Source: Siphonodentalium dalli (Eukaryota; Mollusca; Scaphopoda; Gadilida; Siphonodentaliidae). Taken from it: a DNA stretch of 64,000 bases. Shown here piece by piece: positions 1 through 10,521 of the stretch (positions are counted from its first letter, which is position 1; each line of letters opens with the position of its first letter). A program made the position numbers and the translations under genes. Below the pieces are notes generated by a model, which searched no databases, was not told the origin of the DNA, and was given only the letters and a program-made list of their open reading frames with translations. The stretch lies in NCBI GenBank assembly GCA_032622095.1, contig CP136066.1, positions 43,599,835 to 43,663,834 of the forward strand, in the 5' to 3' direction.

Positions 1-1
1 C

Positions 2-73
2 TCAAATAATCGCCAATACTCAAATAGTCGCCAAAATTCAAATGGTCGACAAAATTCAAATGATCGTTCACGA
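2..73 (+). repeat. 18-bp tandem repeat inside gag
   Basis: About four imperfect 18 bp units of the type tcaaatngtcgncaaaat. In the gag frame they encode a repeated S-N-x-R-Q-N hexapeptide, a low-complexity basic linker ahead of the zinc knuckle. The array may continue left of the window. Confidence 0.7.
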
Positions 74-415
74 TCAACATCACCGACACCATATGTGCCT
101 TTGAATGTTGAGGTCAGTACATTAAAATCAAAAGTTTTCTCAATAGAAAACAAGATGGGCCATGTGGAAACTTCTCTCGATCAAATTAACAAAAAACTAA
201 CTGACATCAAGTTGCCACCACAAACACCAGATGTTCAAAAGCGTCCTGATAGGTCGCCTTCTCCTAATACAAATAGGAACAATCGCTGTTTCCAATGTCA
301 AGGTTATGGCCACTATCAGAACCAATGTCCATCCAATAATCCTAAAAATAGAACTGGAAGAGAACGATCTGTTGTATTTGATTTAAACAATCGAGGTTCC
401 GATCAGGAGGTCTGA
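2..415 (+). CDS. Gag C-terminal part of a Gypsy-like LTR retroelement (5' partial)
   Basis: The reading frame is already open at base 2 and ends in TGA at 413-415, so the N-terminal matrix/capsid part lies outside the window. The visible product starts with a basic, Ser/Asn/Arg/Gln-rich repeat and a linker. It ends with a retroviral-type CCHC zinc knuckle, CFQCQGYGHYQNQC (C-x2-C-x4-H-x4-C), around bases 288-330. Such knuckles bind the element's RNA during particle assembly. The downstream pol frame is -1 relative to gag and overlaps it from 382 to 415, with a slippery heptamer at 382-388. I see no disabling mutation in this part. The knuckle, the gag-pol order and the protease-RT that follow make the Gag call secure; the exact clade is not determined. 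Confidence 0.8.
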   Translation, partial: SNNRQYSNSRQNSNGRQNSNDRSRSTSPTPYVPLNVEVSTLKSKVFSIENKMGHVETSLDQINKKLTDIKLPPQTPDVQKRPDRSPSPNTNRNNRCFQCQGYGHYQNQCPSNNPKNRTGRERSVVFDLNNRGSDQEV

Positions 416-447
416 TAGGGAGCCCCAGCGATCAAAATGACCTCGAT
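382..447 (+). promoter_or_regulatory. -1 ribosomal frameshift signal at the gag-pol junction
   Basis: The heptamer T TTA AAC at 382-388 is in the gag frame as X XXY YYZ, a canonical -1 slippery sequence. It lies directly after the last stop (TGA 379-381) of the pol frame and 24 bases before the gag stop, so slippage here would give Gag-Pol. Downstream are complementary segments that could form a stimulatory structure: ATCGAGGT (390-397) with ACCTCGAT (440-447), or alternatively GAGGTC (407-412) with GACCTC (439-444). A small ATCAG/CTGAT hairpin is also possible at 402-416. The first pairing starts only one base after the heptamer, closer than usual, so the structural part is inference. Confidence 0.65.
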
Positions 448-2543
448 GTCACACCATCCCTAAAAATTAACAATCACGTATTGAACGAAACAAAATCAAC
501 TCCAATTGAGACAAGGGTTGAAGTTAAAATTGATAAACAAGTTTTGAATACCACAAAATCAGCTCAAATTGAAATAACGGACAGCGATAGAGCTGAAATT
601 AACAATAAAGAATTGTCAAATATTTCTTATGACAATAATGCAATGAACATGGAAAGTGAACATGTACCGACTATAAATAGAGTCAAATCACTTTCAGCTA
701 TCAAAATTCCTATTTGCGTGGGAGGATATAATACAGAAACAGTCGTTGATACAGCGGCAGATATCACAATCATCTCTGATAAGATATTTCCATTACTTAA
801 TCCAAAACCTCCCATTATAAAAACTATATCCATAAATACTGCTGCAAGAGACTCTCAAATTTCTGGTCAACTCATTGGTCCGGTTATGTTGACAATAGGT
901 GACTTAAATTTTCATGAACAAATCTATGTAGGACCGATTGAAGATCAAATGCTATTAGGAATCGATTTCCTAACAAAGCATCAAGCTCTAATTGATGCAT
1001 CAAATGGATCAGTTCAATTTGATCCAGGTGGGTCAGATCACAAAATTCAACAAATCAATGTTGAAAATCCAAAAATCGCACGTGTTATGGTCAAACAAAA
1101 AACTACAATACCACCAAGATCAGTAGTTCTACTAAAATGCACGTTAGACAGTCATTTAAATGAATATGTCATTGAAACAAATTGCATACACGGTTTATTA
1201 ATATTCAGAACATTACATAAACCCGGTAAGACACCAAAAGTTGGCATAATAAATGTTAACGATTCCACCATTAAACTAAAAGATCACGAAGTTATCACAA
1301 CTGCCTCCGAAATAGAATCGATCTTTGAAGAAAATGATAACTATTCCGATGATCAAATTACAAAAGTTGACAACGAGTGTCAACAGACACCATCTGTTTC
1401 AACGCTATCGGAATGCAAATTAGAAACACAGAATAAATCAAAGGTGCCAATTCATATTAAAGATCTCTACGATCGATCAACTTCATTGTTAACATCTGAG
1501 GAAGCAAAACAATTGGCGTCACTGTTGACTGAATTTCAAGATGTGTTCGCGGTAAATGATTTTGATATTGGGAACTTTACTGCATTTGAACACAAAATAG
1601 ACACAAAAGACGCTACTCCCATTCGACAACGTATGCGACGCACACCGCTATGCTTCGTGGACGAAGAGAAAGAACACTTAGAAAAAATGTTAAAAAGCGG
1701 CGTCATTCAACCATCAATGAGCGAATGGAGTTCTCCCCCAGTCCTCATCCGTAAACGTGATAATACCGTCCGCTGGGCTATCGATTACAGGCTGGTCAAT
1801 TCAGTCACTGTTAAGGATAATTACCCATTGCCGCTAGTAAATGAGTGCTTAGATTCATTAGCTGGCAATCTATGGTTTAGTATTGGGGATTGTCAATCAG
1901 CGTATTGGGCAGTAAACGTTCAGGAAAGCGATAGGCCTAAAACAGCTTTCCTCACAAAGTATGGGCTCTGGGAATTCTGTAAATGCCATACGGACTCCAC
2001 GGGTCATCCCAAACATATTGCAGAGCAATGAATCTCGTACTCGCGGGATTGAATTGGGATGTCGTACTTTCTTTTGTTGACGACCAGATCATATTGGGCC
2101 AGAATTTCGAATCCCATCTACAAAATCTGCGTCTAGTAATGCAGAGACTTCGCAAATACCACCTCAAACTGAAACCGAAGAAATGTCGATTTTGCCAACA
2201 AGAAATAGAATTTCTCGGTCGAACGGTTGGCAAAAATGGGCTTGCAATGAACCAAGCATCCTGCGATGTAGTTCATAATTGGCCCATACCCAAAAACTCA
2301 AAAGATGTCGAAAAATTTTGTGGTCTCGTCAATTATCATCGAACCTTTATAAAGGATTTTGCAAAAATTGCAAAACCGCTTTATGCTATTACTGGTAAAC
2401 AAAAGTTCACCTGGGGCGGTGAACAACAAGATGCATTTGACCAACTTAAATTAGCACTAATTACACCACCAGTTTTGGCACTTCCAAATAGAACCGATAT
2501 ATTTGTTCTCGATTGTGATGCAAGCAAGATAGGGGAACAATAG
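382..2543 (+). pseudogene. Gypsy-like pol: retropepsin and reverse transcriptase, broken and truncated
   Basis: The first part (382-2031, -1 to gag) carries an aspartic protease with an active-site DTAAD motif (bases ~748-762) and the later LLGIDFL segment. An RT follows, with YRLVNSVTVKDNYPLP fingers and the first catalytic Asp in SIGDCQSAYW. The reading moves to another frame at about 1978-1985, where a one-base shift in a run of A separates it from the second part (1983-2543). That part holds the RT catalytic FVDD motif, the RT thumb/connection and the start of RNase H, LDCDAS. It stops with TAG at 2541-2543, a few codons after the first RNase H aspartate. The rest of RNase H and the whole integrase are missing. 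The order PR-RT-RNase H is that of Gypsy/Metaviridae elements. The shift and the lost integrase make this copy non-autonomous. Confidence 0.85.
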
Positions 2544-4627
2544 AAAGGGATTTGGGGAATGCTGACATAAATATTCTCCAAGATATTAACAACTTGTTAA
2601 ATACACCAAAAGGTTCCCCCATACCAGCAACAAAAGATGCCATAAAGCCATCACAAATACCAAAGAGTGACATCACCCAACATTCCGTTTCAGGGATAAA
2701 ACTTGACGTCTCGTCAAGAAAAAGGCCGTTAAAAGATGAAGCTCCGCCATTAGTACCTGAGAAACAAAGGAATGAGGTAAAGAATCAGTCTCCGTGTCCT
2801 TTTGACTATTGCGGAGTTTATCAAAAGCCGAGCAAGGCTAAGCGTCACTCTATAACTCAGCATATGCCAGCACACTGGTGGGTAGAAGAGCACGATTTCC
2901 ATCACGCCTACCGACCAGTGATATACCAAGACTTAATCGATCTGGCAGAACAAATAATTCCAAAATCGCCAGACACAAGGACGGACAACCAAAAACTAGA
3001 TCAATTGGTCAAGACAGTCAAGAGAAATGTCTCTTATACAACTATTCCAAGAACCGTCCCAATAGGCAGACAATATTTGGATGCCATGCAAACCATGTGC
3101 AGAGACAATCGCTGGCCAATCCCCAAATTAGGATTCTCTCTGCATCCAATTAACTCCCCGGCGTGCTTAATATATTGGCGATGCCTGGCCGCCATGGTCA
3201 ATCTATTAAAGAATGCTGATGCCAAACAATTTTGCCAACAAAAGCCGTCCCAAATAGGACGGCATGATATCATCAGGGAGTTCAATACACTTCACAAGGA
3301 CAAAGATGCAAGGGAGCGAGTGAAGAAAGAAATTAGCGATTTAAATCGAGGAACGCTACCAGAAAACGCTCCCAATGCACGAATTGCAGCAGGATTATTA
3401 TTATTTCCGAGGCCATACTGCAATCCGATGAAGCCTCAACAAAAGGCCCCTCATAAGGAGCCGTCGAAATCCATAGCCAAACAAAAGACTGCCCCAAGGC
3501 AGCCATCACAACAAACTGTCCCAAGGCAGCCACTACAACAGACTGCCCCAAGGCAGCCACCACAACAGACTGCCCCAAGGCAGCCATCACAAAAGACTGC
3601 CCCAAGGCAGCCACCATTTAGGCCTGCCCCAAGGCAGCCAACACAACAGAAAACGACAGAAGCCACCAAGCAAGCTCCGCCACCGAAACAAATGACGCCT
3701 CAAAGGCCGTCGAAATCAACAGCTCCACCACACAGTGCAGCAAGGCCAGATCAAAGGGCACAGGCATTGACGGCGATTGATACACACTTTCACCTCAATC
3801 GTCTTTGCAAAAGCCTCCACGTATCACTTACATCACCAATGGAGGCAATTCAGACGAGTATCCCACACCTAATGCCTAGGGTTCCGGTTACGGTCATCGG
3901 TGGCGTAAATGTGATGTGCGATCCACTGGAATACCCAAACATCATTCCAGTGGACCCATATTGGAAGACGGCAGTTGGGGTCCATCCAAAACAATACCAT
4001 CTGCTAACGGATGTGGGCATACTGACGAGATGGATCCAACTAATAAACGACCCACGTGTCACAGCTGTTGGAGAAATCGGGCTGGACCGATCTATCCGCG
4101 GCCTTACGCCACAAGGTCGTTATGATCAAGATCTGGCTTTCACCAGACTACTGTACCACACCAAGACAGTAGCAGAAAAGCCAATCGTATTACACTTGCG
4201 TGGCGACAAAAACGACCCATGGTCAAGGGACGTGAGTCATGTTGGCCTCAACATCTGCTCAAGTGAGTGTATATCCAGAAGGAAATTCCACTTCCACTCC
4301 TTCATGGGTACTCCAGATATCGTCCAAGCATGGTGCGATCGGTTTCGAAATACATATTTCCGAATCAATGGGTCATGTTTCTGGTTTGCCGATCCACAAA
4401 AGGCTGCAGTAGCAGCTATTCCTAAAGATCGGCTAATACTAGAGACCGATGCACCATACTTCAACGAGCAGATGTCGGGACGACCTTACACTTCTCCGGC
4501 TTTATTAGGGGAAATAGCAGAGTTTGTAGCCATCATCAGAGGAGAGACAACTCAAGAAGTCCTCCATTACACAAATAACAATGCTACCGCTCTCTATGAA
4601 ATTGGCAAATTACCAACATTCCAATAA
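2519..4627 (+). CDS. C2H2-like finger / proline-rich / TatD-type nuclease protein next to retroelement pol
   Basis: One uninterrupted ORF of about 700 codons. Numbering residues from base 2552: a C-x4-C-x11-H-x4-H zinc-finger-like motif (C82, C87, H99, H104), then an unrecognised, partly helical region (about 110-290), then a Pro/Gln/Lys linker (292-400). A complete TatD-family metal-dependent hydrolase domain follows (about 405-690). Its ligand motifs are all present: DTHFH (410-414), VGVHP (H478), GEIGLD (E508), LHLRGD (H548), HSFMG (H582) and ETDAPY (D633). TatD proteins are TIM-barrel DNases, so this one is predicted active. The frame opens at 2519 and overlaps the end of pol by 25 bases in a -1 arrangement. 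The first in-frame ATG (2864) lies inside the zinc finger, so an upstream exon, a fusion to pol or a non-AUG start is needed. It could be a retroelement gene, a captured host gene or an inserted retrocopy. Confidence 0.8.
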   Translation, partial: CKQDRGTIERDLGNADINILQDINNLLNTPKGSPIPATKDAIKPSQIPKSDITQHSVSGIKLDVSSRKRPLKDEAPPLVPEKQRNEVKNQSPCPFDYCGVYQKPSKAKRHSITQHMPAHWWVEEHDFHHAYRPVIYQDLIDLAEQIIPKSPDTRTDNQKLDQLVKTVKRNVSYTTIPRTVPIGRQYLDAMQTMCRDNRWPIPKLGFSLHPINSPACLIYWRCLAAMVNLLKNADAKQFCQQKPSQIGRHDIIREFNTLHKDKDARERVKKEISDLNRGTLPENAPNARIAAGLLLFPRPYCNPMKPQQKAPHKEPSKSIAKQKTAPRQPSQQTVPRQPLQQTAPRQPPQQTAPRQPSQKTAPRQPPFRPAPRQPTQQKTTEATKQAPPPKQMTPQRPSKSTAPPHSAARPDQRAQALTAIDTHFHLNRLCKSLHVSLTSPMEAIQTSIPHLMPRVPVTVIGGVNVMCDPLEYPNIIPVDPYWKTAVGVHPKQYHLLTDVGILTRWIQLINDPRVTAVGEIGLDRSIRGLTPQGRYDQDLAFTRLLYHTKTVAEKPIVLHLRGDKNDPWSRDVSHVGLNICSSECISRRKFHFHSFMGTPDIVQAWCDRFRNTYFRINGSCFWFADPQKAAVAAIPKDRLILETDAPYFNEQMSGRPYTSPALLGEIAEFVAIIRGETTQEVLHYTNNNATALYEIGKLPTFQ
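3485..3640 (+). repeat. 27-bp coding minisatellite (TAPRQPxQQ) in the TatD protein linker
   Basis: Six imperfect in-frame 27 bp units encode the nonapeptide T-A-P-R-Q-P-x-Q-Q. They form the core of the proline-rich linker between the zinc-finger region and the TatD domain. Copy number is probably variable between alleles. Confidence 0.85.
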
Positions 4628-5107
4628 GGTCTAAGAGACAAACAAATGATCACCCAGAGGTGATCGATTATATATCCTTTATACATATGTACAGTAATTG
4701 ATAGATAATTCCACTTATGGAATTGCATATTCTGCTTCTCAAATATACATATGTACAGTAATTGATAGATAATTCCACTTATGGAATTGCATACTCCGTT
4801 TCTCAAAATCTGTTGCAAAACACAAACAATTTTACAATGTTTTATACAGTAGCACTGTTCCAATCCGTTTGGTCAAAAGGATTGATGAAGTAAAATCTAG
4901 GCAATGAGCGGATATTAGGTCAGCTTCTAAAAATATGCCCACATCTGGGTATGTACTCATAACAATGTACACACAATTTCGTGACCTAATAATTCTGTCA
5001 ACCCCAATTTAGCGATGCGAGGGTTTTCGACTCTTGTAGTCCAATACACTCTTCCACACTCAATTGACTCTCAAATGGAATTCTTTAATAAATAAAACAG
5101 GGTTGAG
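4628..5107 (+). other. 3' flank of the TatD ORF with a 64-bp tandem duplication
   Basis: Non-coding. Two nearly identical 64 bp units lie at 4681-4744 and 4745-4808, starting atacatatgtacagt. Overlapping AATAAA polyadenylation signals occur at 5087-5096, about 460 bases after the TatD stop and just before the proposed LTR. No integrase-like coding potential is visible here in any frame. Confidence 0.6.
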
Positions 5108-5444
5108 TGTAGTATTTTTGGATATGAATTAAATGACGGTATCAGAAAATATAGTGCCAAATGCTCTCTATCAGAGAGCCGAAAACACACACAAACAAAT
5201 GCCGCTCCGCCGGACCAGCCAATGAAAGATCGGCGCAATTCGAGAACAGACCAGCGGAATGATACGTTAGGATTCGTCCATTCACTCCTCGACAGCCACG
5301 ACAAACAAACCTATTCTTATTCATTGACGTATTATATTGAATTAAATCATCGTTGGATCTTCGCATTATTACATAAGGTTAGTTATTTAATTATGTTTCA
5401 TATTTATTGATTGTCATTAAATGACACACCACAAAAATCCAACA
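5108..5444 (+). mobile_element. Possible 3' LTR of the Gypsy-like element
   Basis: The segment begins TGTAGTATTTTTGGAT and ends CACAAAAATCCAACA. It therefore has TG...CA ends and imperfectly inverted termini, as expected of a 337 bp LTR. It lies downstream of gag-pol and the TatD ORF. The 5' LTR, primer-binding site and upstream target duplication are outside the window, so this cannot be checked internally. The polypurine tract before 5108 is weak (aaaacagggttgag). Confidence 0.4.
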
Positions 5445-7953
5445 GTTCTCCTGGATACGCATACATCGATAGGAATATTGCTCTATGCTGTGCCCAAATT
5501 ATGAGTGTATACATATATTAGCGATAAGATAGGAGTATAAGAATAGACATATTTACAACTGAACACATTTTACTTTAAGTTTGCATGGCTTTCAACCCGA
5601 ATAAATGACTAAATAATTACATTTGTGCGTAGTTCTTTAGGATAGTGCAATTGATGTGACTGCAATGTTTGCTAATCCCAGTTGATTGCCCATTCTACCA
5701 GTGGGGAGACTGGATTCTAACGTATCAGTTATACGATACTCACCGAAATAAGCCAACGCTAGGACTGTCTTTGGCATAACGTTGAAAGTCTGATTTGAAT
5801 TTCCAACTACATGTAATATTTTGTGTGCAGTGATGTATGTTGTTTTACACCATAAACGGCTCAAAATGTTCTTATATTAGTCAACTTTTATGTCACCGAG
5901 TTGGAAATTGTCCAATCATAGGGAGAGTTTGGTTGGTCAAATTTGATCACTGGTTTATACAATTAATCGAAATATGAAGATCATCAGATTTCGCCCTTCG
6001 ATCAGCAACATAACATTCCATTATTATGTTTGGTGGTAAAAACAGTAAGTTGTAACTGTTGACCATTTTCAACCTATACACCCACTACGATTGCAAAATG
6101 TCATTCTACAATTTGGCAGTAAGTGCATGTAGCGAAATGTTAGACTTGTGTTCTAAATCAACAATGTTCACACTAAATAACGGTTGGATAATACAATTAA
6201 GAGAACAATTTCAAACTATATTTGGTCTGAATTTTCCAAAGTAATGAAATTTCCAACTGTTGAACATTTTGGCCAAAGTTGGACTAAGGCGCGAGTCAAA
6301 ACACATCGCCACGCATCTGTGTCAAATGTGGTACTTTGTGAGTAAAACTAATATGAGTGGGAATGTTGAGACATATAGCTTGCCTTGTCAAGTACGGTAC
6401 TTTTAGGACCCATAACTAATTTGTGATTTCATTCGTTTCACTTGCTGGTGATTATCGAATTAACGCTACATATATTTCATCTGATTTAATTTTTTGTCAC
6501 ATTGGAGACTATAAATTTCATGTATATTTAAAACTTATTTAAAATTTTCTGGTAATCGTCCATTTATAAAATAGTCTGTGTAGTAAAAACGTACGAAGTG
6601 TCTATATTGAATGTGTGTATGAATATTGTTGTTATTGTCATGATTATGATGTATATGATTGTTTTGAATATGTCCATGTATATAGTGTCAATAAAGAATA
6701 CAACAAATAACAACAAAATCAGAATACAATCTAACATTTCCTGAACACGAAGAAGGTTGGTGAATGAGCCTCGATTAGGCCTTATCGGTTCCTCACATCG
6801 ACGAGTATGTATTGGACATGTTCAGATTCAAGAGAGTCAGACTTCGCCCTTCAGTCATCAACTGACAATATATTCCAAATGTTTGGTGGTAAAATAAATC
6901 CAGTGTTAAGACTCCAGTGATAACAGTTACTGTTGACAGTTTTCAATCTGACACCCGAGGTCGTTTGTTGAACTTATTAGCTGAACATTTCCTATGGGAT
7001 AACTACTCACCATTGATGCTTTAGTGACATTATCATAACTATTTCAACTTATATAGTTGGTTTGAATTTTTCAAATAACGTTGTCACATGCATGAAATTG
7101 CCATTATTTAACATTTTGGTAAAGGTGGGGGCAGCTGCACAGAGAGACACACACAGACTCACCTGTCACTACGCCCCTGTGTTAAATGTGATGATTGGTG
7201 AATACAGTTAATTTTTAAATCCTTCCAATACAGAGAAGGTCACCGAATGTGCCTCGACCATGTCTAAATGGTCATCACATCAACGAGAAGTTATTGGACA
7301 TGGATATAGAAAGTCTACGAGTCAGAGATAATCAGACCCCTATCTAAATTTAGATTTTTTATCTCTAATGATATCTAATTTATTTCAGCTGATTATTGAA
7401 ATCCAAGACCCATATATAGCGTGAGCCCAACCCACGGTAACAGTAGGGACAAAACACACAAACAGCCAGTAATTATGAAATTAATCTTGTGTTGACAAAG
7501 GTCGGTATATAGTTGACGGAATGGATAAATACAGAGCTATTAGACACAGAAGCAGCTCTTTGGTAACATGCATGGACATTGAAGTAATATTAGGCCTTGT
7601 ACAGCTAATATACATGTATTCCGGACATCAAGCGTTTGTTTTGAATTCACGTTGAGTTTGTAGGAATAACGAACGTGTGGAATAGTACATGTATCACTGC
7701 TGTCACCAGAATTTCCTTTATGAAATTATGTTACCACCTTCATCAACGCTTGAGTGAGAACGAAATGACGAGGGGGGGAGGGATCTGGCAACATTTATGA
7801 AAACCTGATGTAACCAGAATAGCACTAGATCATGCATGGGGGTGGCAACAGTATCATTACATAGATAGACACCAATAACCCAGTCGTGTTTATTTTTAGG
7901 ACAATGTCTTTCCTATATTACGAGAATGTTTACCACAGTTACTACGGTTTTTA
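5445..7953. other. Non-coding region with two diverged copies of a dispersed repeat
   Basis: No convincing gene. About 5960-6320 and 6830-7220 share order and wording (ttcgcccttc..tcatc, ttccanntnttatgtttggtggtaaaa, gttgacnnttttcaacc, gaaatttccaactgttgaacattttg, ccacgcatctgtg). Both are related to the better preserved copies at 15845 and 60083. An AATAAA-containing A/C-rich stretch near 6690-6720 resembles a retroposon or transcript 3' end. The rest shows nothing I recognise. Confidence 0.45.
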
Positions 7954-8360
7954 GCTCAACTTTACAAAGTCAAATTTGAGCTATTGCCATGAGTTTGTGT
8001 CCGTCGTCCGTGCGTGCGTTCGCGCGTCAACAATTTCCCTCGGCACGCCCTACAGGCCACACCCTTCATCCGATATTCACCAAACTTTATATGTAGCTTC
8101 ATGGTGACCTATAGATGGGAGCTATCAATTTTTTCATTATTTCGATGAAAAACATGGCCCCAGCAGCCATCTTGGATTTCAAATTTGAATCCAATGGAAA
8201 ACCCTACAGTCCGCATTTATATCGCCGGATCATGTTTTTAATTTTGCAGGCACACTCTTTGTATGACTAAATCCTTCGGCATACCATACAGGCCACATCT
8301 CATCCGATCGTCACCAAACTTCATATGCATCTTCGGGGTGACCTCTAGTTTATTTTCCTT
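7954..8360 (+). repeat. Dispersed mollusc-type repeat, two units
   Basis: Starts tagctcaactttacaaag and continues with a 'ggcacgccctacaggccaca...catccgatattcaccaaact...atgggagctatca...aaaacatgg' unit. A second partial unit follows at about 8275. The same family recurs at 26450-26950 (three units), about 54105-54240 (weak) and, on the minus strand, 55200-55390. It resembles a very abundant repeat of bivalve genomes. Confidence 0.6.
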
Positions 8361-9080
8361 CTTCTATCATTCTATGCATTGCTAAGCAAAAATTAACTCC
8401 TTCCTATGTTGAGCTACAGTGTCATTGACATTTTTGACATTTTAAACTCGTGGTTATTTGAGTCTAAACATTGACGGTTGGAAAATATTCAAAATTGGGT
8501 TTGAAAATGACATATATTGCTAGGAAATTCAGATAATTCGAACAATCGCAACTTATTATTTGTCAGAAATTAACAGTTGGAGTTGATTATATAAAGCATG
8601 AAATGTCCAACATGGGTTAGAGATTTCCACACACGTGTAATTGGCATAAGATTTCCATATAAGCTTGAGTGATATTATCTCACCGACTGTTCATGTGCGT
8701 ATTGTTTTGCCAACCACATCCCGGCCGCGAGCGTTTTTGTCATATACATGCACTCGTTCAGATTATATGAATAAAATTCAATGTCAGCCGCCGTTATGCG
8801 CGACAAAACAGATTAGAATGAAACGAAACCTTAGAACAATTGGTCTATTACGTTCTTAAATGGACGACATTATGTGTGCTCAGTTATCTGCGACACTGCC
8901 TGCATAATTCCTAGAAATTCCCTGCTTTCAGTTTCTGTTTCCCGCGAAACCGATTGCGTTGCACCAAGTTTTGATCCATTCAGTCTTGTTGATAACATGC
9001 ATTTAACACTTCAAGTTATGTCTGTGTTCTGCGACCCCCCCCCCCCCCCTTGAAGACAACTACTGTAAATATGTGATGTA
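8361..9080. other. No recognised feature
   Basis: AT-rich non-coding sequence. A 64-codon ORF at 8665-8859 has no recognisable domain. A poly-C run lies at about 9038-9050. Confidence 0.5.
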
Positions 9081-9275
9081 CAGGACCAGTCAAACGAAGC
9101 GCTATTTTCGCGCCCAATATCGCAATAATATTCCAAGAGGAAACGCTTATAAGCGCGCCGCTTGCGATATTATTGCACTATTTTGCGGTTAATATAGCAA
9201 TATTTCGCGCTTAATATTGCGCTCAAAATTGCTTCTTCTAAATTGTTAATTGCATAAATAGAGACAATGTCTCTA
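9081..9275 (-). mobile_element. Partial mariner-like MITE, related to 50665-51178
   Basis: It begins CAGGACCAGTCAAACGAAG after a TA at 9079-9080. Its interior of 'gcgcccaatatcgcaataatatt' and 'atatttcgcgcttaatattgcgc' type runs into 'gaagaagcaa' and 'gagacaatgtctc' segments that match, inverted, the element at 50665-51178. The far terminus is not present. Confidence 0.6.
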
Positions 9276-10521
9276 TGAGTGTCTTCTAACTTCGAATCCC
9301 TGTTCTTAGGCATTCATGAACGGTACAATAACTACAATTATAGATACTAACAGGGTCAACCCACTCTTGACATTTCAAATACCTGAGAGGATACCATGTG
9401 TTGAGTTAGTTCAACCCATGCATCTTCTCAGATATTTTAATCAACACGCACGGCAAAGAGGGTCCTGATTTAGAATGAGAGAAACATAATACTTGCGAAA
9501 ATTCAGTCCAGTATTCCAGTATTGACTAAAAATCATTGGCTTTAAATGAAGTTGGCGCATCCAAAATGAAAATTTGTATGATGGGAGTATACAAAATGTA
9601 TGAGAAATGGAATGAGTTAGCAAACTAAAACCCCTTATTATGTCCAAATTACTGTATCATTTGTAAACTCCATTCTAACCTCTGGGAAAACTGTTAAAAG
9701 AGCAACTAATGCATACTTGATCCAGATTATTTTGTTTATGTATGTACTTGACTGTTGTACATGTAATTGTCCCTTTGTTCTGTCCTTACTATGTGTTGGT
9801 GATAATCCTATAATTGAATTTTATAAAGTTTTGAATTTTGAGAAAATATATATTAAGAACTGTGTCGGTGTCAAATAGACAATTTCCTCTGCCATTCAGA
9901 TATAAGTTGTTCAGGTCACAGAGTGTGACATGGTCTCGTGTAATGTGAGCGGATTTAATATCAAACGAGCCTGAATCTCTGTGAATTTACTTATGCCCGG
10001 TTATCTATCATTCTGTGTTTCCCCATGCATAACTGATATCCTATACAAGCTGATATAAACTATTAAATCATGTCATATGAGTATAATGAATATAATGAAA
10101 GCTTGGGTGTTTTTGGTTTGGTTATTCTCATGGTGGTCCCATGGTGAGCATGTTTCAATTCCGATTCACCGGTGTGAATATAATGTAACATGTTTATAGT
10201 CTGAGACTATTCAGCTTCCACTTTCATTTTACGCCCAACTTTATTAGCTGCTCCACAACATACTGCCTCTTTGACTGTGTTTGAGTAGGGGTGACATCAA
10301 CTTCAGTGACTCCCGCACTCTCTGGCCAGCTCGTTGCATCAATGTGGACTGGAACCGAAGCTATATATCGCATTATGGATGCAGACCCGACAACACCACT
10401 AACAAGGCAGTCTGGTACAGTCCTCCGCAGTCCGGTTCTCATGCCTTGACCGGTCTGGTTTAGCATATAGCAACATAGCAATTGAAAATCAAGTCCACAT
10501 CGTTGAAATTAGGTTCGTTAA
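9276..10521. other. No recognised gene
   Basis: AT-rich non-coding DNA. The GC-richer patch at about 10224-10480 is open for 85 codons on the minus strand, but shows no domain or convincing splice sites. Confidence 0.45.

Noticed and set aside
2525-2545. A second frameshift site coupling pol to the TatD ORF (ggggaac at 2532-2538)
   Set aside because: The heptamer is not in the pol reading phase, so it cannot act as a -1 slippery site for that frame.
5637-5864. Minus-strand ORF with LPTGRMGNQLGLA, resembling a major-facilitator (SLC22) or GT11 fucosyltransferase motif
   Set aside because: The match is short, a donor-like GTGAGT lies inside it, and no flanking exon of either family is visible.
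10224-10481. 85-codon minus-strand ORF in a GC-richer patch
   Set aside because: Protein-like composition but no recognised family and no clear acceptor or donor.
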